Origin: CAZIWJ01 sp964542855
Lineage (GTDB): Bacteria; Bacteroidota; Bacteroidia; Cytophagales; Cyclobacteriaceae
DNA: 12,272 nt
Assembly: GCA_964542855.1 (NCBI GenBank)
Contig: CAZIWJ010000098.1
Location: forward strand, 1-12,272
Direction: 5' to 3'
Of the stretch, positions 1 through 6,130 are shown in pieces. Position 1 is the first letter of the stretch. Every line of letters starts with the position of its first letter. The translations under genes and the position numbers were made by a program. The notes under the pieces were generated by a model. The model was not told where the DNA came from, did no database searches, and worked only from the letters and a program-made list of their open reading frames with translations.

Positions 1-162
1 ATTACCAGGCCAGGAAAACATCGGTTTACGGTCGATGACCTGCCTCTTTTATTCACTTCGGGCCTGTTAAATGCAGACGACCGGATAGAACTCATGGCGG
101 GAGAAATACATCATATGTCGCCAATTAACTTACCACACGCCTGCTGTGTATTAGTATATTAA
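1..162 (+). pseudogene. Truncated Uma2-family (DUF820) nuclease-like fragment
   Basis: Reading frame 1 is open from the left edge to a TAA at 160-162, giving 53 visible codons and no start inside the window. The translation contains HRFTVDDL, then an acidic patch DDRIEL, MAGEI, and MSPINLPHA. This is the typical first conserved block of Uma2 / DUF820 proteins (pattern RFTVDDY...GIL..DDRVELI.GEI..MSPI...H). Family members are usually about 180-200 residues and carry their PD-(D/E)XK-like catalytic residues further on, in a block resembling QNP..L..SEP.PD. Here translation ends a few residues after the first block, and no frame of the following 87 bases shows the expected continuation. I infer a decayed or recombined remnant without nuclease activity. 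It points toward the convergent amidohydrolase gene. Family assignment is by motif only; the part left of the window is unseen. Confidence 0.6.
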
Positions 163-184
163 TGATGAGTAGTTCACCAAATAT

Positions 185-194
185 ACTGTACAGT
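185..194. repeat. 10-bp perfect palindrome ACTGTACAGT
   Basis: ACTGTACAGT equals its own reverse complement. It lies in the 86-bp convergent gap between the Uma2 remnant and the amidohydrolase stop codon. It is too short, without a loop or T-run, to be called a terminator. It could be a chance palindrome or a protein-binding half-site pair. Confidence 0.25.
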
Positions 195-248
195 GTACGG
201 AACCGGTTTTGGTACAGCCTTATCGGTCCGGAACTTTTGCTTGCTGAA

Positions 249-1514
249 TTAGCGAACAGTTTTTACGATTACTCCACCTTTCATTACAAAAACTACTTCC
301 TGCAGGGCCTTAATATCTTCGAGTGGGTTGATGCGGGTAGCAATAATATCGGCGTATTTTCCTGCTTCTATCGTGCCCAGGTCATTTTCCTTCCCCAGTA
401 ATTCAGCGTTTACCCGGGTGCCGGCCTCGATAGCCTGCATCGGAGACATGCCCAGCTTTACCAGTTCTTCAAATTCCCGGCAGGCAAACCCGGCAGGAAA
501 GCCCACGTTATCGGAGCCCACCCCAATTTTAACCCCGGCTTCAATGGCTTTGCTGAGCATCGCCTGGATTTCCTGATCGTACTTCAGGTGCAGTTTCACC
601 GATTTCGACTGGGCTTCGCTAGCGCCGTACTCTTGCACCAGGAAAGCCCCTACGGCCATGGTGGGAACCAGGTAAACATCGTGTTCGAGGAACAGCTCAA
701 TACTACGATCGTTCATGAACGAGCCGTGTTCAACGGAGCGGACTCCCAGTTCGATAGCCCGGTTTATCCCTTCAGTGGAATGGGCGTGGGCCATTACGGG
801 AACCCCACGGCGGTTAGCTTCTTCAACGGCCACTCTTATTTCCTCGTCGCTAAAATGTACGTTCTGCGGGTTATCGCCGGCCGACATAAACGCCCCGGTA
901 ACCAGCAGCTTAATCCAGTCGCTGCCGTATTTAATTTCCTGCCTTACCGCTTTGCGCATTTCTTCCACGCCGTTTACAATGAGCCCGTCGGGGGTTACGG
1001 AGTGTTCAGGGGCCAGGTAGTTGATGTCTCCACCGCCCCCGGTAATAGAAATATAATGACCGGCCCCGTAAATACGCGGCCCCTGGAAAAGCCCCTGGTT
1101 TATGGCATCGCGAACGGCAAAGTGTGCATAATGAACGTCGGCATCGCCGGCTATCCGCAGGGTTGTCCAGCCTTCGTTTAGCCAGTTCTGAACGGTTCTT
1201 AGTCCGTAGAGTGCTTTGTAGGCCGAGCTGTTCTGTAAATGGTTCAGCTGGTAATTATCGCCGTAAATAAGCGGGTGCACGTGGGCATCGATTAGGCCGG
1301 GCAGCACCGTGTATTCCTGCAGGTTAATAACCTCGTAATTATCGGGTATATTTTCCGGGCTCACTATTCGGATGATGCGTTCATCCTGTACCAGGATAGC
1401 CTTATCAGTTTGTACCGGGCCACCGGTACCATCGATTAGCCGGCCACAAATTACAGCTTGCTGTGCGGAAGCCGTCAGGGATAGTAGGAAGAAAAAAAGA
1501 AATCTGAAAATCAT
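249..1514 (-). CDS. Secreted metal-dependent amidohydrolase (imidazolonepropionase / Xaa-Pro dipeptidase-like)
   Basis: The protein has 421 residues. It begins with a hydrophobic signal peptide, about residues 1-17, with a likely cleavage near ASA|QQ, so it should act in the periplasm or outside the cell. The rest is one amidohydrolase-superfamily TIM barrel. The metal motif HVH is at residues 78-80 within GLIDAHVHP; K202 in WIKLLVTG is the probable carboxylated lysine; H243/H245 in MAHAH, H263 in VEHGS and D335 in GSDN fill the other metal and catalytic positions. The C-terminal GTIEAGKYADI closes the small beta domain. This subgroup is often annotated as imidazolonepropionase-like or Xaa-Pro dipeptidase; characterised relatives cleave N-blocked or proline dipeptides, so histidine catabolism is not implied. 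Its ATG lies 6 bp after the stop of the S9 peptidase gene, which suggests an operon for peptide breakdown. Family is secure; substrate is not known. Confidence 0.9.
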   Translation of the reverse strand: MIFRFLFFFLLSLTASAQQAVICGRLIDGTGGPVQTDKAILVQDERIIRIVSPENIPDNYEVINLQEYTVLPGLIDAHVHPLIYGDNYQLNHLQNSSAYKALYGLRTVQNWLNEGWTTLRIAGDADVHYAHFAVRDAINQGLFQGPRIYGAGHYISITGGGGDINYLAPEHSVTPDGLIVNGVEEMRKAVRQEIKYGSDWIKLLVTGAFMSAGDNPQNVHFSDEEIRVAVEEANRRGVPVMAHAHSTEGINRAIELGVRSVEHGSFMNDRSIELFLEHDVYLVPTMAVGAFLVQEYGASEAQSKSVKLHLKYDQEIQAMLSKAIEAGVKIGVGSDNVGFPAGFACREFEELVKLGMSPMQAIEAGTRVNAELLGKENDLGTIEAGKYADIIATRINPLEDIKALQEVVFVMKGGVIVKTVR

Positions 1515-1520
1515 TAAGGG

Positions 1521-3389
1521 TTATTTAAGGTATTTATTGAACCAGGCTTCCATGCGCTGGTGCATGTCGATTAAATTTTCGGGGTTTCGGAAACCATGGG
1601 GTTCGCCGGGGTAAGAGTGGCTTTCGTAAACCTTGCCTTCTTTTTCCATAATTTCCACGGCCAGTTGAAACTGCCGGAACGGGGCGCGTACGTCGGCTTC
1701 GCCGTGCATGAGCAAAGTAGGGGTTGTGATGCGGTTTACCCGCGACAGGGCATTACTGATGGCGTAAATTTCCGGCTGTTCTTCCGGGGTGCCGCCGTGC
1801 CCGGTTTTGGTGAATATTTTCCCAACGCGATCGGCGTTAGTATAAGCATCGGCAAAATCATAAATTCCGGCCATGGGCACGGCCGCATCGAAGGCATCGG
1901 GAACCCGGTTAATGGCGGCCATGGAAGTAATGCCCCCGTAGCTGTAGCCGTAAATACCTACCTTTCCGTTGCACCATTCCTGTTGCCGCAGGTATTTGGC
2001 AGCCCAGGCGGCATCTTTGGCCTGGCCATTTCCCCAGTCGTTCACGCCCAGGTCCTGGAATTCCCGGCCGAAGCCCGATCCGCCCCGGTAGTTTACAGCA
2101 ATAACCACGTAGCCATTCTGGGCCAGGTATTGTTCGCGCAAGCTTCTGGAGGTAAGCCTTTTATAGTACGAATTGGTTCCTCCGCCGTGTACCGATACCA
2201 GGGCCGGGTATTCTTTTTTGGGATCAAAATCGGGTGGATAAGTAATAAAGCCCTGAATGTAAAGGGAGTCGTAACTGGGGTAGCTGACTTCTACCGGTTG
2301 CTGAACATTATCCCAACGGGTGGAAATATTAGTAAGTTGTTGTACCTGCCCGCTTTCAGCCCGGAGTAATTCCACCTCGTAACCCCTTGTGGGGTTAGTC
2401 CGAACCAGGGCGAATGCGTTGGCACTGGCAGCTTTATGATAGTATTGAATTACCCCTTCCTTATGAGTAAGGCGGGTAGCCACGCCCCCTTGTACTGAAA
2501 CCCGCCAAAGGTGCACGTCGCCCCGCTGGTGGTAAGGGAAAAACAGGGAAGAGCCATCGACCGACCAGGATACGGTATGGCGAAATATCATATCGGAAGC
2601 GTACACCTGCATATCGATGGGATATTCCTTCCCGGTTTCCGGTTCCAGGATATACACGTACGATAAATCTTCGTACCAGTATTCATTTTTGGCGTTGGCC
2701 ATCAGGGCAATTTTGCTGCCATCGGGCGACCATACCGGGGTGCTCATGGCCATAATGGTAGTAGAAAGCTGTTTTTCTTCCCCGCTGGCTACATCTACGA
2801 GCCAGATATCGTCGTGCCAGTAGTCATTTTTATTGGAAAAGTAGGCGATGGTTGAGCCGTTGGGCGACCAGGCCGGGGCGTAACGCGGATCATCCGGGGC
2901 CATGCTATTTCGAGTAAGCTGCCTTGGAGGGGCTAAGCCTTCGGTTGTTACCAGCCAGATATCCTGGTAGCCCGATCGGCCACTGTAGAAGGCAATTTGA
3001 GTGCCATCGGGTGAAGGGCGGGGGGCACGTACATCTTTTTCGCTATTGGTAAGGCGGGTGGTATTGCCCGTTAAATCGGTAACCCAAATATCGTTATCGG
3101 CCACGTATACGAGTTGCTGCCCGTTGGCGAACCAGGCTGGCGAAGAGCCGGCAACCAGGAAGCGGGGAGAACCATTACCGGTAGTATTTAGCAGGTAAAT
3201 GCCTCTCTTTTCATTTACCGAGCCATAAAACGCTACCGTGGAGCCATCGGGCGACAAAGCAGTAGTGTATGCCCCATTGTTCCGGGTAAAAATATTCTTC
3301 CAGGTAACGGGAACGCTCTGGGCCCGGCAAGTAAAATTAAACAGGGTAAACGAAAGAATAAAGCCAAAAGCAGTAGCCAGGTAACGCAT
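1521..3389 (-). CDS. Secreted S9-family peptidase (prolyl oligopeptidase / dipeptidyl-peptidase type)
   Basis: The protein has 622 residues from the ATG at 3389. An in-frame TTG 11 codons upstream (3422) is possible, but the ATG places a clean signal peptide first (MRYLATAFGFILSF..., cut near CRA|QS), so I prefer it. The N-terminal part is a beta-propeller of TolB/PD40-like repeats with recurring SPDG or SPNG turns at about residues 46, 126, 175 and 221. The C-terminal third is an alpha/beta-hydrolase: the oxyanion region HGGG at about 401-404, NYRGGSGFG at about 433-441, the nucleophile in GYSYGG (Ser483), Asp566 in HGEADVRAP and His598 in GEPHGF form the Ser-Asp-His triad. It should release peptides or dipeptides from the N-terminus, often after Pro or Ala, outside the cytoplasm. 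All key residues are intact and the length fits the family. It is first in a two-gene unit with the amidohydrolase. Confidence 0.93.
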   Translation of the reverse strand: MRYLATAFGFILSFTLFNFTCRAQSVPVTWKNIFTRNNGAYTTALSPDGSTVAFYGSVNEKRGIYLLNTTGNGSPRFLVAGSSPAWFANGQQLVYVADNDIWVTDLTGNTTRLTNSEKDVRAPRPSPDGTQIAFYSGRSGYQDIWLVTTEGLAPPRQLTRNSMAPDDPRYAPAWSPNGSTIAYFSNKNDYWHDDIWLVDVASGEEKQLSTTIMAMSTPVWSPDGSKIALMANAKNEYWYEDLSYVYILEPETGKEYPIDMQVYASDMIFRHTVSWSVDGSSLFFPYHQRGDVHLWRVSVQGGVATRLTHKEGVIQYYHKAASANAFALVRTNPTRGYEVELLRAESGQVQQLTNISTRWDNVQQPVEVSYPSYDSLYIQGFITYPPDFDPKKEYPALVSVHGGGTNSYYKRLTSRSLREQYLAQNGYVVIAVNYRGGSGFGREFQDLGVNDWGNGQAKDAAWAAKYLRQQEWCNGKVGIYGYSYGGITSMAAINRVPDAFDAAVPMAGIYDFADAYTNADRVGKIFTKTGHGGTPEEQPEIYAISNALSRVNRITTPTLLMHGEADVRAPFRQFQLAVEIMEKEGKVYESHSYPGEPHGFRNPENLIDMHQRMEAWFNKYLK

Positions 3390-3710
3390 GAGTGAGGAAG
3401 GTTCAATAGTTCCGAGGAACAAGTTTAAAATAATGTAAGGCCGGCTAATTTATACATTTTTTACAGTTTTTTATTGCTAACCGGGGCTCTGTGGGGGGAT
3501 AAACAGGAAAAAGAAATTGACCGGTGCTTAACAACTGGACTGTGAACTTTTTGTGTAGTAATTTGGAACGATTCATAAACAGATCACCGGAACTTACAAC
3601 TTTAAGCTTCGTAACCAGTTAGAACATAGAAGAATTATAAAGTCCGGCTTGTTTTAACTAATTTTGCAAGCTCCTGCCGGGAAGGCAGAATTAGAAATAG
3701 TCAAGATAAT
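3390..3710. promoter_or_regulatory. Divergent intergenic region between S9 peptidase and sigma-factor genes
   Basis: These 321 bases separate two diverging genes and must carry promoters for both. I see no convincing reading frame, RNA gene or strong hairpin. The part nearer the peptidase is AT-rich with T-runs around 3450-3475. A matching TAnnTTTG element for the minus direction was not found. The + direction has one perfect element near 3659. A far-apart inverted pair, AACTGG (about 3533) and CCAGTT (about 3615), is probably chance. Confidence 0.5.
3659..3666 (+). promoter_or_regulatory. Bacteroidota-type -7 promoter element TAATTTTG
   Basis: TAATTTTG matches the Bacteroidota primary-sigma -7 consensus TAnnTTTG exactly, and lies 44 bp before the sigma-factor ATG at 3711, giving an expected leader of about 40 nt. 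A clear TTTG at the -33 position is not visible; the bases there are AT-rich (around 3630-3642). The match may be fortuitous. Confidence 0.4.
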
Positions 3711-4289
3711 ATGTCAGACACGCAGCGTCAGCATTATACCAAAGAGCAAAAGGATAAAATCTTTAACGAGGAATTCCTTCCACTCATCGATTCGATGTAC
3801 AATTTCGGGTATCGTCTTACCCTGGACGAAGCTGACGCCAAGGATTTAGTACAGGATACTTATCTGAAAGCCTATCGTTTTATTGAATCTTTTCAGCAAG
3901 GAACTAATGCAAAAGCATGGCTGTTCCGAATCTTGAAGAACAGCTTCATTAATAACTTCAGGAAGAAAAGTAAAGAACCATCTAAGGTTGACTACCAGGA
4001 AGTGGAAACTTACTATAACTCCGATGAGGTAGATGAGAAAATCACTACCGATTTGCGGGTTGATTCCCTTCAGGATATGATTGGTGACGAAATTTCTGTG
4101 GCCCTAAACTCACTGGCCGTCGATTTCAGAACAGTTATCATTCTATGCGACCTGGAAGGCTTTACTTACGAAGAAATGGCGAAAATACTGGATATCCCAA
4201 TAGGGACTGTTCGATCCAGGTTACACCGGGCAAGAAACTTGCTCAAGGAAAAATTAATGTCCTATGCTAAATCAATGGGTTACCGATAA
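3711..4289 (+). CDS. ECF-type sigma-70 family RNA polymerase sigma factor
   Basis: The protein has 192 residues, normal for an ECF (group IV) sigma factor. Region 2 covers about residues 22-88 and shows the core-binding and -10 recognition motif DLVQDTYLKAYRFI (45-58), followed by FQQGTNAKAWLFRILKNSFINNFRKK. A charged linker with YYNSDEVDEK (about 90-125) leads to region 4 (about 130-182), with the helix-turn-helix FTYEEMAKILDIPIGTVRSRLHRAR (151-175) for -35 binding. The style resembles the SigR/RpoE-like ECF groups that pair with small ZAS anti-sigma factors. The next gene, 13 bp downstream, is indeed such a protein but with a damaged zinc motif. It is first in an apparent five-gene + strand run. 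Its target promoters cannot be read from this window. Confidence 0.92.
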   Translation: MSDTQRQHYTKEQKDKIFNEEFLPLIDSMYNFGYRLTLDEADAKDLVQDTYLKAYRFIESFQQGTNAKAWLFRILKNSFINNFRKKSKEPSKVDYQEVETYYNSDEVDEKITTDLRVDSLQDMIGDEISVALNSLAVDFRTVIILCDLEGFTYEEMAKILDIPIGTVRSRLHRARNLLKEKLMSYAKSMGYR

Positions 4290-4302
4290 AAACTTTTACA
4301 AC

Positions 4303-4599
4303 ATGTCTGGCAAGCTACCGCATTGGTTGACTAACACTTTTTACAAATACTCGACTAATATTACTTCTCCAACAGAACTGGCCCAGTTCGAAGAATGTGT
4401 TACTTTGCTTCCTTCCATGATTGACGGACAGGCAAGTAGGCACGAACAACATTACTTCCTTAATCATGTATACCAGTGGCCCGGGTTGCAGCAACATTAC
4501 CACAACGAGAAGGACATGCGTCACTTTTTCTCTAATCAAATAAGTACGATGAGTGCGCCAGTGAGTTTAATTAGTACAGTTAGCACCATACCTGAGTAA
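4303..4599 (+). CDS. Small anti-sigma-like protein with degenerate ZAS zinc motif
   Basis: From the ATG at 4303, 13 bp after the sigma-factor stop, the protein has 98 residues. An in-frame ATG at 4264 inside the sigma gene would add 13 residues; I prefer the later start because it avoids a 26-nt overlap. In the 98-residue numbering, FEECVTLLPSMIDGQASRHE followed by FLNHV matches the fold pattern of zinc-binding anti-sigma factors (C..LL...DGEA....F..H...C..C...Y..E...R). Cys32 and His55 are kept, but the two cysteines expected 4 and 7 residues after the histidine are Trp59 and Leu62. The tail (SLISTVSTIPE) resembles the usual short C-terminal segment of this group. It probably binds the upstream sigma factor in the cytoplasm. 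With the Hx3Cx2C triad gone, redox-dependent zinc release seems unlikely. It could also be a diverged non-functional remnant. Assignment rests on visual alignment and position. Confidence 0.6.
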   Translation: MSGKLPHWLTNTFYKYSTNITSPTELAQFEECVTLLPSMIDGQASRHEQHYFLNHVYQWPGLQQHYHNEKDMRHFFSNQISTMSAPVSLISTVSTIPE

Positions 4600-4608
4600 T
4601 AAATTTAA

Positions 4609-5184
4609 ATGAGTAAGGGGAAGGCCATTATTTTTTCAGCACCCTCTGGAGCAGGTAAAACTACCATTGTTCATCACCTGCTCAGGCACAACGATAATCT
4701 GGCCTTTTCTATTTCCGCCTGTACGCGTTCTATCCGCCCGGAAAAGGAAACGAACGGCGTCGATTATTACTTTCTGTCGAATGAAACGTTCCGTAAAAAA
4801 ATAACCCACAATGAATTTGTGGAATGGGAAGAAGTATACGATGGTGTGTACTACGGCACACTGCGGAGCGAAGTTGAGCGATTGTGGGCACAGGGAAAAA
4901 ACGTAATTTTCGATGTTGACGTTCAGGGGGGCGTGAACCTGAAAAATTTTTTTGGTGATCGTGCCCTGGCGGTGTTTGTGAAAGTTCCCGACCTGATGAC
5001 TTTACGCTCACGGCTAGAGAACAGAAATACGGAATCGAGTACAACGTTGGAAAACCGGCTAAAAAAAGCAGCCGAAGAAATTACCTACGAGCAATACTTC
5101 GACGTGACCCTGGTAAACGAAACTTTGGAAGATACCCTTAAAGAGGCCCAGGAACTGTATAGCAGCTTTCTGCAAAAGCAATAA
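4609..5184 (+). CDS. gmk: Guanylate kinase
   Basis: The protein has 191 residues, the normal length for Gmk. It phosphorylates GMP or dGMP with ATP to GDP/dGDP in the cytoplasm and is essential in purine nucleotide supply. The P-loop SAPSGAGKTT is at residues 10-19. The GMP-binding part has SACTRSIRPEKETNGVDYYF (about 36-55), including the conserved TR and the GVDYYF block, then FVEWEEVYDGVYYGT (70-84). IFDVDVQGG (100-108) is the Walker-B-like strand, and the lid follows with RLENRNTESS (135-144). All hallmark residues are present. The ATG lies 9 bp after the anti-sigma-like gene, so it is probably on the sigma-factor transcript. Confidence 0.97.
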   Translation: MSKGKAIIFSAPSGAGKTTIVHHLLRHNDNLAFSISACTRSIRPEKETNGVDYYFLSNETFRKKITHNEFVEWEEVYDGVYYGTLRSEVERLWAQGKNVIFDVDVQGGVNLKNFFGDRALAVFVKVPDLMTLRSRLENRNTESSTTLENRLKKAAEEITYEQYFDVTLVNETLEDTLKEAQELYSSFLQKQ

Positions 5185-5248
5185 CTCCTGTTATTTGCTT
5201 TAATCCTCTTTTCCTGCTTATATTCCCAGCTGTTTAAAACTTTCCTAC

Positions 5249-6130
5249 ATGATAAAGTCGATGACTGGTTATGGTCGTTCCCGCTTTGAAGGAGACGATT
5301 ACGATGTGCTGGTAGAGGTAAAAACGCTCAACTCAAAGTACCTGGATATTAATTTAAAGATGCCCAGGCTGTTTAACGACAGGGAAATCGAAATTAAATC
5401 GCTCGTTAAGCAGGAACTGGAGCGGGGTAAGGTTTCGGTGGTACTGGAACTCGTAGATAAAGGAGCAGCCATTAGCGGCTTGCAGGTTAACGAATCGCTG
5501 TTCCTGGCTTACTATGATCAACTAAAAAAACTGGCCGATTCGGTAAGTGCAGCTCCTGGCGACTTATTTAAAATAGCCATTGAAAACCCCAGTGTAGTTA
5601 AAAGTGAGGAGATCGACTCTGAAACAGGGGAAAAAGTGTGGCAATCTACGCTGCAAACGATAAAAGAAGCAATACAACACTGCAATCAGTTTAGGGAGCA
5701 GGAGGGCAATGCTCTTAAAAATGACCTGCTACAAAACATCGATCGCATCCGGCAGAAAGATGAGGAAGTAAAGCAGCACGTGCCCCGTAGAAACCAGGCG
5801 GTAAAGAACCGGCTAAGAAGCCAGCTCGACGAACTGATTGAAAAAGATAAAGTAGATGAGAACCGCTTTGAGCAGGAGTTGATCTACTACATTGAGAAAT
5901 TCGATATTAACGAAGAACAGGTAAGGTTAGCCAATCACCTGAACTACTTCATCAACGCGGTGAAAGAAGATTCTTCCGGGGGAAAAAAGCTGGGATTCAT
6001 AGCCCAGGAAATTGGTCGGGAAATAAATACCATGGGTTCCAAGGCCAATGACGCTACCATTCAGCACCTGGTTGTGGGTATGAAAGAAGAATTAGAGAAA
6101 GTCAAGGAGCAAATTGCCAATATTGTTTAA
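5249..6130 (+). CDS. yicC: YicC-family endoribonuclease
   Basis: The protein has 293 residues, typical of YicC/YloC proteins. It opens with the family signature MIKSMTGYGR and VEVKTLNSKYLDINLKMPR (residues about 22-40), the YicC N-terminal domain. The C-terminal DUF1732 domain is recognised by RFEQELIYYIEKFDINEEQVRL (about 205-227) and GKKLGFIAQEIGREINTMGSKA near the end. E. coli YicC and B. subtilis YloC are hexameric endoribonucleases, so a role in cytoplasmic RNA turnover is expected. It lies 64 bp after gmk with no clear terminator between. In many genomes yicC precedes gmk; here the order is reversed. The TAA overlaps the next ATG by one base (TAATG), suggesting coupled translation with the transporter. 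Confidence 0.95.
   Translation: MIKSMTGYGRSRFEGDDYDVLVEVKTLNSKYLDINLKMPRLFNDREIEIKSLVKQELERGKVSVVLELVDKGAAISGLQVNESLFLAYYDQLKKLADSVSAAPGDLFKIAIENPSVVKSEEIDSETGEKVWQSTLQTIKEAIQHCNQFREQEGNALKNDLLQNIDRIRQKDEEVKQHVPRRNQAVKNRLRSQLDELIEKDKVDENRFEQELIYYIEKFDINEEQVRLANHLNYFINAVKEDSSGGKKLGFIAQEIGREINTMGSKANDATIQHLVVGMKEELEKVKEQIANIV

Noticed and set aside
162..401. A 79-codon + strand open frame after the Uma2 remnant
   Set aside because: It does not continue the Uma2 motif pattern and most of it overlaps the 3' end of the amidohydrolase gene.
588..1181. A 197-codon + strand open frame antisense to the amidohydrolase
   Set aside because: The opposite strand encodes an intact, recognisable enzyme; this frame has no family motif and is explained as a shadow of its codon use.
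1596..2369. A 257-codon + strand open frame antisense to the S9 peptidase
   Set aside because: It covers the catalytic domain of the peptidase, has no recognisable domain, and resembles other long shadow frames in this window.
3549..3565. TTTG at 3550-3553 and TTTG at 3562-3565 as a promoter pair
   Set aside because: The spacing is about 8 bp, far too short for -33/-7 elements, and the second lacks the upstream TA.
4264..4302. Earlier ATG for the anti-sigma-like gene, inside the sigma-factor gene
   Set aside because: It would add 13 residues read from sigma coding sequence in another frame; the ATG at 4303 just after the stop is more economical, although not proven.
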